A DNA stretch of 32,507 bases from SAR116 cluster bacterium MED-G06 (GTDB lineage Bacteria > Pseudomonadota > Alphaproteobacteria > Puniceispirillales > Puniceispirillaceae). Below the pieces are notes generated by a model. That model worked only from the letters and a program-made list of their open reading frames with translations. It was not told the origin of the DNA and searched no databases. The stretch spans positions 1-32,507 of the forward strand of contig NTKV01000010.1 in the NCBI GenBank assembly GCA_002457745.1, given 5' to 3'. Each line of letters begins with the position of its first letter. The stretch's first letter is position 1. The translations under genes were made by a program, and so were the position numbers. Shown one piece after another: positions 19,067-26,436 of this stretch.

Positions 19067-19102
19067 GCATCAAATCCGGCATCAAATCCGGCATCAAATA
19101 TG
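19067..19102. repeat. 12-bp tandem repeat (gcatcaaatccg) x3, third copy degenerate
   Basis: Direct reading: 19067-19078, 19079-19090 and 19091-19102. Confidence 0.9.
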
Positions 19103-19277
19103 GCGGTGCATCTGGCACGGCATACCGGCCCGAAGGCCATCTGCCTGAAAGCCAGCATTTTGGTGGCATGCGGTCGACCGGCGATTTGGCAGATGGCAGA
19201 CAGCCAACTGGACATCACACGCCCCATGACCGGGTCATACCATTATCACCGGCATGGCATGGAGGAGAGTGACTGAC

Positions 19278-19607
19278 ATGGCGCGGCTACCAGACATTGA
19301 AAGTGAACAGTCAAAATTGACCACGGTCCTGAGGGCGATGAGCAATGCCAAACGCCTTCGCATTCTGAACGAACTTGCCGACGGGCGTGAACGATCGGTT
19401 TCCGAGCTTGAAGGCGTCATCGCCTCGCTCAGCCAGTCCGCCCTCTCGCAACATCTTGCCAGGCTCAGACGCGCCAACATTGTCCGCACACGCCGCGAAT
19501 CCCAGACCATTTTTTACTCGATTGATGATGCCGACGTTCTTCGCATCATCCGACTCCTTGGCCATATCTACAATGACGACCCGGTCATGCAGCGCACCAA
19601 ACATTAG
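19278..19607 (+). CDS. ArsR/SmtB-family HTH regulator, BigR/SqrR-like but without cysteines
   Basis: LRAMSNAKRLRILNELADG...SQSALSQHLARLRRANIVRTRRESQTIFYSI winged-helix. Start at MARLPDIESEQ after gaggagag. Confidence 0.92.
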   Translation: MARLPDIESEQSKLTTVLRAMSNAKRLRILNELADGRERSVSELEGVIASLSQSALSQHLARLRRANIVRTRRESQTIFYSIDDADVLRIIRLLGHIYNDDPVMQRTKH

Positions 19608-19788
19608 GCGCGGTCAACACGGGCCGACCCGTCGGCGAGAAACTGCCGCCAGGACGGACAGATTTGATGATCTGCTTCGTCCACGAGATATTCCCCGTCG
19701 CATGTTTGGGGGTGGCCTTATTGGCATTGGCATAGTATTCACGCTTCAGTATTCGTGACGCGACGCGCGTCGTCCTTGGCTTGTGATC

Positions 19789-20703
19789 ATGTACATCTAT
19801 CTCCCCATCGCCGAAGTTTCGATGCATATCGGAATCATCATTGGCCTTGGAGGTGGTGTCGGTTTCCTGTCCGGCCTGTTTGGCGTCGGGGGCGGGTTCC
19901 TTATGACACCGCTACTGATCTTCTTTGGCATCCCGCCAGCGGTGGCCGTTTCAACCGAGGCGAACCAGATCGTCGCTTCATCGGTGTCCGGTGTGCTGGC
20001 GCATATGCGGCGCGGAAATGTCGACTTCAAGATGGGCGGGATTCTGATGGCCGGCGGTGTGATCGGCTCATCGCTCGGCGTGGCGCTGTTCTCCTTCCTG
20101 CGCGAGATTGGCCAGATCGACCTGGTCATCCAGCTGTCCTATGTCGTGTTCCTCGGGATTATCGGCGCGCTGATGCTGACCGAAAGCGTCCGCACCATTC
20201 TCCGGTCCCGCAAGCCCGGTGCGGTGCGCGGCAAGCTTCACCAGCATAACTGGCTTCACGGCCTGCCGCTGAAGATGCGGTTCCGCCGCTCGAAGCTCTA
20301 TATCAGCGCCATCATGCCGCTTCTGCTTGGGGCTTTCGTCGGCATTCTGGCCGCCATCATGGGTGTCGGCGGCGGTTTCATCATGGTTCCGGCGATGATC
20401 TATCTGCTTGGCATGCCGACATCGGTGGTTGTCGGCACATCGCTGTTCCAGATCATTTTCGTCACCGCCAACGTCACGCTGCTGCAGTCGATCCAGACCC
20501 AGACCGTTGATTTCGTTCTTGCCGGACTGTTGCTCTTTGGTGCCGTCATCGGCGCCCAGTTCGGCAGCCGCGCCGGCGCGCTGCTTCGTGGTGAACAGCT
20601 GCGCGGCCTGCTGGCACTGATGGTGCTCGCCGTCTGTATCAAGATCGGGTACGACCTTGTGGTTCGCCCCGAAGATCTGCTGTCGGTGGAGCTTCTGCGA
20701 TGA
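19789..20703 (+). CDS. Sulfite exporter TauE/SafE family permease
   Basis: GGGVGFLSGLFGVGGGFLMTPLLIFFGIPP and the second-half GILAAIMGVGGGFIMVPAMIYLLGMP repeat. Start 19783, 19789 or 19822 uncertain. Confidence 0.94.
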   Translation: MYIYLPIAEVSMHIGIIIGLGGGVGFLSGLFGVGGGFLMTPLLIFFGIPPAVAVSTEANQIVASSVSGVLAHMRRGNVDFKMGGILMAGGVIGSSLGVALFSFLREIGQIDLVIQLSYVVFLGIIGALMLTESVRTILRSRKPGAVRGKLHQHNWLHGLPLKMRFRRSKLYISAIMPLLLGAFVGILAAIMGVGGGFIMVPAMIYLLGMPTSVVVGTSLFQIIFVTANVTLLQSIQTQTVDFVLAGLLLFGAVIGAQFGSRAGALLRGEQLRGLLALMVLAVCIKIGYDLVVRPEDLLSVELLR

Positions 20704-21539
20704 CCCGGGCCAGCGCATCTCCGCGCGACATCAGCCTGCTTGTGGCGGGTCTAGTGGCGGGTCTTGCGGCCCTGGTGCTGGCGATGCCGGCGGCACAGGC
20801 AGCGCCGTCCCGCCTGGTTGCCGACCTGTCTGACAGCCATGTCGATATCACCAGCAGCTATCACGGAACCGATCTGATTCTGTTCGGCGCCTATGAAGGC
20901 GTTGCGGGCGATGACCTGATCCTGATCGTCGAAGGGCCGGCAAGCGATATCGCGCAACGCCGCAAGGAAAAGAAAGCCGGAATCTGGGTCAATGTCGAAA
21001 CCCTGATCTGGCAGCAGGCACCAAGCTTCTACCATATGTTCGCGACGGACGATCTCGCTGTGATCGCCGATGAAGCGGCGCTTCGCGCGGCTGATGTCGG
21101 GCCTCTTGCCAGCGGGCTGATGCTGATGACTGGCGAAGCCGGCGGGGGCAATGGCCATGGCGGCGGCGGGCTGACAGCAGCCGGGGCCACGCAAGCGGGA
21201 AGCACAGCACAGGAATCCGGCCTGTCTCGCAACATGGTCAATAACGGATTATGGCAACTCCAGCCGGAACAAATCTCGACACAGCAGGATATGCTGTTCC
21301 GGGCAAAGCTGTCCCTTCCAAGCAATGTGCCGACAGGTGACTATCTTGTGCGGGTACTGCATTTTCGCGGTGGCGTTGCAATCAGCGAGAAAACCACCGA
21401 TATGAACATCAAGAAAGCCGGGCTCAGCGCGCTGATTTATCGCTTTGCGCATGACTATTCGGTGTTTTACGGCTTGTTTGCGATTGCGTTTGCTGTCGCA
21501 TCGGGTTGGCTGGCCGCTGTGGCCTTCAGGCGCGGTTGA
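20700..21539 (+). CDS. TIGR02186-family membrane-anchored protein
   Basis: Signal peptide; LVADLSDSHVDITSSYHGTDLILFGAYEG and RRKEKKAGIWVNVETLIWQQAPSFYHMFATDDL; C-terminal TM. ATGA overlap with the tauE-like gene. Confidence 0.85.
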   Translation: MTRASASPRDISLLVAGLVAGLAALVLAMPAAQAAPSRLVADLSDSHVDITSSYHGTDLILFGAYEGVAGDDLILIVEGPASDIAQRRKEKKAGIWVNVETLIWQQAPSFYHMFATDDLAVIADEAALRAADVGPLASGLMLMTGEAGGGNGHGGGGLTAAGATQAGSTAQESGLSRNMVNNGLWQLQPEQISTQQDMLFRAKLSLPSNVPTGDYLVRVLHFRGGVAISEKTTDMNIKKAGLSALIYRFAHDYSVFYGLFAIAFAVASGWLAAVAFRRG

Positions 21540-21558
21540 CGGTAACTGGGAGCATAAC

Positions 21559-22029
21559 GTGGCCAAGAAAGACCCATTATTTCTGGTTGTAGTGGATGAT
21601 TCCGAGGAAATGCATCACGCGCTTCGCTTTGCCTGTGGTCGCGCGACGGCTGTTGGCGGCAAGGTTGCCCTGATGTATTGCATCGCGCCGACCGATTTCG
21701 AATACTGGGCCGGTGTTGGCGAACTGATGCGTGCCGAGGCCCGTGAGGAGGCAGAGGCCAACATGGCCATCCACGCCACCTATGCGCAGGAACTGACCGG
21801 TGACATGCCTATCCTGTATGTACGTGAGGGCGAAGCGCGGGACGAGCTTCTGGCGCTGATCGACGAAGAAGAGCAGATCAGCCTTCTTGTTCTCGGGGCA
21901 GACACCAATTCCGAAACCGCAGGACCGCTGATCAACTTTCTGATGTCGAAGGGCGCCGCCAGGTGCCGGGTACCGATCACCGTTGTTCCCGGCAACCTCA
22001 CCGATGACCAGATCGACGCGCTGTTCTAG
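21559..22029 (+). CDS. Universal stress protein family
   Basis: FLVVVDDSEEMHHALRFACGRATAVGGKVALMYCI...LLVLGADTNSET...CRVPITVVPG. GTG start at 21559. Confidence 0.88.
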   Translation: MAKKDPLFLVVVDDSEEMHHALRFACGRATAVGGKVALMYCIAPTDFEYWAGVGELMRAEAREEAEANMAIHATYAQELTGDMPILYVREGEARDELLALIDEEEQISLLVLGADTNSETAGPLINFLMSKGAARCRVPITVVPGNLTDDQIDALF

Positions 22030-22073
22030 GACTCCCCTCTTCCCGTTATTTTTTTCAAGTACGAGCCTTCTTC

Positions 22074-22589
22074 ATGCGACATTTCCTTCTGACCTTACTT
22101 GGAGCCAGTTTCCTGACCATGAGCACAACAGCACAATCCGATAGCGGATCCACTCTTCTTCTCGACACCACGCAGGGCCAGGTCGAGATCAAACTCCTCG
22201 CCGATCTTGCGCCAAATCATGTGGCGCGGATCACCGAACTTGCGAATAGCGGCTTTTACGACGGCGTGATCTTTCACCGGGTGATCCCCGGTTTTATGGC
22301 GCAGACCGGCGATCCGGATGGCACCGGCATGGGCGGCTCGGGCCAGAAGCTCGATGCCGAATTCACCGATTACCAGTACCGTGTCGGCACCGTTGGCATG
22401 GCGCGGTCGATGAACCCGAATTCGGGCGACAGCCAGTTCTTCATCTGTTTTGACGGATGCGGCCACCTGACCGGCCAGTACACTGTCTGGGGACAGGTCG
22501 AGCGTGGTATGGACAATGTCTACAACATCGCCGCCGGCGAGCCGCCGGCCTCGCCAGACCAGATCGTCTCAGCGAAGGTGATCGACTGA
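22074..22589 (+). CDS. Peptidyl-prolyl cis-trans isomerase, cyclophilin type, exported
   Basis: N-terminal signal-like segment; FYDGVIFHRVIPGFMAQTGDPDGTGMGGSG and NSGDSQFFICFDGCGHLTGQYTVWGQV. Confidence 0.94.
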   Translation: MRHFLLTLLGASFLTMSTTAQSDSGSTLLLDTTQGQVEIKLLADLAPNHVARITELANSGFYDGVIFHRVIPGFMAQTGDPDGTGMGGSGQKLDAEFTDYQYRVGTVGMARSMNPNSGDSQFFICFDGCGHLTGQYTVWGQVERGMDNVYNIAAGEPPASPDQIVSAKVID

Positions 22590-23486
22590 TCCTGCGTCCC
22601 GGGCCTTCGGGCGGGTGGTGAAATACAGCACCAGCCCGGCCCAGATCAGCGCGAACACAACCCATTCACGTGCCGGCAACGGCACATTGAAATGGAACAG
22701 ACCAATCAGCATCTGCGTCGTCGGATTGATGTAGAACAGCAGGCTGGCGACAATGATCGGCAGCGCACGGTTCCCGGCGTGATACAGGATCAACGGCACC
22801 ACCGTGATCACGCCGGCGAAAATCGCCAGCATCACGCCAGCAGCGTCCCTTCCGAAAAAGATCACCTTGCCACCGGCGATCATCCAGAGCAGGTAGCCGA
22901 TGGCCGCCGGCACCAGAATCATCGTCTCGATGAACATTCCCATGATGGCATCGACGCCAAGCCGCTTCCGGATGACGCCATACAGGCCGAAGGTGATGGC
23001 AAGCGTCGCCGCGATCCAGGGAAGACCGCCAACAGCAACGGCCTTCAGCGTTACACCGGACGCCACGATGGCCACCGCAATCCATCCCCACAGGTCGAGA
23101 CGTTCACGAAGCATCACAACGCCCAGCACAACAGTGACCAACGGATAGATGAAGTAGCCGAGAACCGCGTCGAACACCTGGCGCGTCTGAACCGCATAGA
23201 CAAACACCATCCAGTTGATTGTCAGCATCGCGCAGGACGCGAGCAAACCGCGCCGCAACTGCGGGTCGGCCAGCACCGCCCTCACCCTGGCAACGCCGCC
23301 TGTCATTTGCGGCATCAACAGAACCAGCCCGAGAAGAATCAATCCTGACCAGAGTGCGCGGTGCGCAACGATTTCGGCAGTATCAACGTCACCAAGAACG
23401 CCGATATAGACCGGAACAAATGCCCATAACAGCGCCGCGGCAGCCGATAACAACATACCGCGGGTGGTGATCGTCTGCGATGTCAC
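22569..23486 (-). CDS. rarD: EamA family transporter RarD
   Basis: GMLLSAAAALLWAFVPVYIGVLGDVDTAEIVAHRALWS; WMVFVYAVQTRQVFDAVLGYFIYPLVTVVLG matches the RarD subfamily. Confidence 0.9.
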   Translation of the reverse strand: MTSQTITTRGMLLSAAAALLWAFVPVYIGVLGDVDTAEIVAHRALWSGLILLGLVLLMPQMTGGVARVRAVLADPQLRRGLLASCAMLTINWMVFVYAVQTRQVFDAVLGYFIYPLVTVVLGVVMLRERLDLWGWIAVAIVASGVTLKAVAVGGLPWIAATLAITFGLYGVIRKRLGVDAIMGMFIETMILVPAAIGYLLWMIAGGKVIFFGRDAAGVMLAIFAGVITVVPLILYHAGNRALPIIVASLLFYINPTTQMLIGLFHFNVPLPAREWVVFALIWAGLVLYFTTRPKARDAGSVDHLR

Positions 23487-23811
23487 GCCTTTTGTGTCCC
23501 CCGCATCACGCTGTCACGCCCTCCGTCGTGGAGGCTGAAACCAAGCATAGACATAGCTTGACTTGGCTCATGTTGCGCCCGTGCTTTTGCCTGTGCTTGT
23601 CGCGCCAGAAGGTGCCAGTTTGTCACTGGGCCAAGTGCCTGTCATTTCATAAATCCGCAACAATGTGATGGCTAACATTTCTATAAAAGAGCGTTTTGCC
23701 GCAGGCAGCGTGATTGACTTTGCCGGCCACACCAGCCCTCATACTATCTGGCCGTATCGATATGAGACCCGCTTACCGTGCAGAAGTGGCCCATGTTTAA
23801 GAGTTGATGAG

Positions 23812-23837
23812 TGGCAGATTCAGCGGCTGATCTGCCA
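23812..23837 (+). promoter_or_regulatory. Hairpin immediately upstream of the cold-shock gene RBS
   Basis: tggcagat-t-cag-cgg-ctg-atctgcca; 8-bp perfect stem plus inner cag/ctg; AAGGAG begins at 23840. Confidence 0.7.
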
Positions 23838-23855
23838 TCAAAGGAGAATACCAGA

Positions 23856-24065
23856 ATGTCACAAGGCACTGTGAAATGGTTTAACACCCAAAAGGGGTAC
23901 GGCTTCATCAATCCTGATGATGAGGGTAGCGATGTGTTTGTTCACATCACTGCCGTACAGAATTCCGGTCTTACCGGGCTGAACGAAGGCCAGCGCGTAT
24001 CGTATGAGCTGGCCGAACAGCGCAATGGCAGGGTCGCTGCTGTGGATCTGGCGCTGGTCGACTGA
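23856..24065 (+). CDS. cspA: Cold-shock protein (CspA family)
   Basis: MSQGTVKWFNTQKGYGFINPDDEGSDVFVHITAVQNSGL; RNP motifs KGYGFI and VFVHI. Confidence 0.96.
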   Translation: MSQGTVKWFNTQKGYGFINPDDEGSDVFVHITAVQNSGLTGLNEGQRVSYELAEQRNGRVAAVDLALVD

Positions 24066-24088
24066 TCATCCGCGTTCTTTGGAATTGA

Positions 24089-24118
24089 CGAACTGCCGGT
24101 CAGATGATCGGCAGTTCG
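24089..24118. terminator. 10-bp hairpin cgaactgccg-N10-cggcagttcg at the cspA/dmdA convergent junction
   Basis: Direct reading: arms 24089-24098 and 24109-24118, straddling the dmdA-like stop codon; no U-tract. Confidence 0.55.
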
Positions 24119-25212
24119 ACGATGCGTGCCTCAAGATCACCACCATCAGCGTGAACGACAATCGGCGCACCGGCGTCGATCGCCTCTGTGCTGACCATCG
24201 CGACCGCGATGTTGGATGCAACCCGCGGCGAGTAAGCGGTAGCGCAGGCATAGCCTGCCGCCCGACCATCTTTCTGTGACAGCAGCCAGCGGTTCTCGTT
24301 CGTGCCGGTGAATGGCTCACCTTCGATCAGCAGCCCCATGAAGCGACGCGTCACACCGGCATCGCGAATGGCCCGAAGCGCCGCCTTGCCGGCAAAATCC
24401 TGTTCCTGATCGACATCCACGAATTTGCCGAGCCCATATTCAAACGGGTTCGACATGTCGTCAGTGTCGGCACCATAGGAAACCAGGCCGCTTTCCACCC
24501 GTTCCACATAGTTCGGCGTTCCCGGCCCGATGCCGTAAGGTGCGCCTGCCTCGGCGACCTTGTTCCAGAGCTCGGTGCCGCGACTGCCATCCTGAAGATA
24601 GAACTCGAAACCGCCCTGCTTCGACCAGCCGGATCTGGCAACCACCATCGGGATGCCGTCCAGCTCAAACTGGCGAAAGCCGAAATAGCGAAGCTCGCGG
24701 ATCCAGTCGCCACACAGGTCGGCCACAACGTCGAATGATTTCGGCCCCTGGATCGCCAGCGGCGAGACATCGGGCTCGAACACCCGCACATCCATGCCCC
24801 TGGCGCCGGCGATGCCGCCAGCCCACAACGTGATGTCGCTGTCGGCGATCGACAGCCAGACCTCTTCATCGCTGATCTGAAGCAGAACAGGATCATTGAT
24901 CAGCGCGCCTTCATAATTGCAGATCGGCGCGTATTTGCCCTGACCGATGGTCAGCCCGTGAAGATTGCGCGGGGTGAGATAGCGCGCCAGCGCCAGCGCA
25001 TCAGGCCCTTTCAGCGCCACCTGCCGCTCAACCGCCACATCCCACATGGCGACGCCATTGATCAGACGGTCATATTCAGCCGCCGGATCGCCATAGCCTG
25101 TCGGCATATACATGTGATTGTAGACGCTTGCCGCGGCCAGACCGGCCTTGCGCGCAGCTTCGAAAAACGGGCTTTTGCGGACACGCGGCCCCAGAGACAG
25201 TGTGATCGACAT
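24100..25212 (-). CDS. dmdA: DMSP demethylase-like GcvT-family enzyme (DmdA-like)
   Basis: VYNHMYMPTGY, MWDVAVERQVALKGPDAL, INDPVLLQISDEEVWLSIADSD, EPDVSPLAIQGPK and VARSGWSKQGGFEFYLQDG resemble remembered SAR11 DmdA sequence more than classical GcvT. Start at MSITLSLG. Confidence 0.72.
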   Translation of the reverse strand: MSITLSLGPRVRKSPFFEAARKAGLAAASVYNHMYMPTGYGDPAAEYDRLINGVAMWDVAVERQVALKGPDALALARYLTPRNLHGLTIGQGKYAPICNYEGALINDPVLLQISDEEVWLSIADSDITLWAGGIAGARGMDVRVFEPDVSPLAIQGPKSFDVVADLCGDWIRELRYFGFRQFELDGIPMVVARSGWSKQGGFEFYLQDGSRGTELWNKVAEAGAPYGIGPGTPNYVERVESGLVSYGADTDDMSNPFEYGLGKFVDVDQEQDFAGKAALRAIRDAGVTRRFMGLLIEGEPFTGTNENRWLLSQKDGRAAGYACATAYSPRVASNIAVAMVSTEAIDAGAPIVVHADGGDLEARIVELPII

Positions 25213-25249
25213 CGCGGAACCCTGTATTGATTGACCTAATTCACTCCAG

Positions 25250-25307
25250 CCGGTGCAGTCTGCCGAAGCAGCGGCCAAAATCTGTCCCGATTGCGTCGCC
25301 GCACCGG
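25250..25307 (-). promoter_or_regulatory. Structured putative leader RNA upstream of dmdA
   Basis: Minus strand: CCGGTGC (25307-25301) pairs with GCACCGG (25256-25250), enclosing CTGC-TTCG-GCAG (25271-25260), a cUUCGg tetraloop hairpin. Confidence 0.55.
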
Positions 25308-25312
25308 ATGGC

Positions 25313-26374
25313 TCAGGCAAAAAAGCCCTTCATTTCGGCAACAAACAGGTCAACTTCGTCAGCGCCGCAATCCAGATGCGTGACCAGCCTGATGGTCGGC
25401 TCGTCCCGGTTGATGTAGATTCCACGCTCCAGAAGATGCGTCTGCAGCGGCGCACTTGATCCTTCGGGAACGCCGACAAACACCATATTGGTCTGCACCT
25501 CGTCCGGCGCGACCTGCAGGCCCGGAATGCCCTGCAGCGCCTCGGCAAGGCGAAGCGCATTGGCATGGTCATCCGCCAGCCGCTCGATATTGTGATCCAG
25601 GGCGTAGACCCCGGCTGCCGCCAGCACCCCGATCTGGCGCATGCCTCCGCCGAGCAGCTTGCGCGCCCGGTGCGCCTTGCGGATCATCGCCTTCGATCCT
25701 GCCAGAACCGAGCCGGCAGGCGTGCCAAGTCCCTTTGACAGGCACAGTGACACCGAATCCACCTCGGCAAGCATTTCCGCAGCGCTGACGCCAAGCTTCA
25801 CGCAGGCATTCATCAGCCGCGCGCCATCCATATGGACGATCAGCCCATGGTCATGGGCGCGCCGCGCGGCGGCATTGATCCGTTCAAGCGGAATGGCCTG
25901 ACCGTGCCAGCTGTTCTCCAGCGTCAGCAGGCGCGAAATGGCACAATGCTCATCATCGGGTTTGACCGTGCGCGAGATCGCATCCGGATCGAGTCCGCCG
26001 TCCGCCGCCGTCTGGATTGGCGCAAACATGATGCCGCCAAGGACAGACGCCCCGCCGGCCTCGTCGATGAAGACGTGGTAGTCATGACCGGTCAGGATTT
26101 CCTCGCCGCGCTGGCAATGCGCCAGCATCGCGCAGAGATTGGATTGTGTGCCGCTGGAAACAAACAGCGCCGCTTCCTTGCCAAGAAGCTTCGCCGCCTT
26201 GTCCTGAAGCGCGTTCACGGTCGGGTCATCACCATAGACATCATCGCCAACATCGGCGGCAGCCATGGCGGCGCGCATGCCGTCGCTTGGCCTCGTCACC
26301 GTATCGCTTCGCATATCGACCCGCGCCGGGACGTTGGCCGACGCATCTGATTTGGGGCGTCCTGCGTAATGCAT
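25313..26374 (-). CDS. ltaE: Low-specificity L-threonine aldolase
   Basis: VDMRSDTVTRPSDGMRAAMAAADVGDDVYGDDPTVNALQ; HMDGARLMNA; CLSKGLGTPAGSVLAGS PLP-lysine motif. Confidence 0.95.
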   Translation of the reverse strand: MHYAGRPKSDASANVPARVDMRSDTVTRPSDGMRAAMAAADVGDDVYGDDPTVNALQDKAAKLLGKEAALFVSSGTQSNLCAMLAHCQRGEEILTGHDYHVFIDEAGGASVLGGIMFAPIQTAADGGLDPDAISRTVKPDDEHCAISRLLTLENSWHGQAIPLERINAAARRAHDHGLIVHMDGARLMNACVKLGVSAAEMLAEVDSVSLCLSKGLGTPAGSVLAGSKAMIRKAHRARKLLGGGMRQIGVLAAAGVYALDHNIERLADDHANALRLAEALQGIPGLQVAPDEVQTNMVFVGVPEGSSAPLQTHLLERGIYINRDEPTIRLVTHLDCGADEVDLFVAEMKGFFA

Positions 26375-26436
26375 CCTGATCCATCCTTCATTCCAGACGT
26401 AGCGAAGGGTGCCTGTGAAGCGCCCCTGATGGCAAC

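Noticed and set aside
19054-19272. 72-aa ORF containing IKSGIKSGIKYGG repeat
   Set aside because: No RBS, compositional oddness, overlaps tandem and inverted repeats; no support as a gene.
23480-23668. 62-aa ORF in the rarD-cspA gap
   Set aside because: Starts inside rarD, no family features, no clear RBS.
25250-25325. Glycine-riboswitch-like words on the plus strand (gccgaag...ctcaggcaaaa)
   Set aside because: Orientation is opposite to both flanking genes, ctcaggcaaaa overlaps the LtaE stop codon and last residues, and the expected P1/GAGAG elements are missing; probably coincidence.
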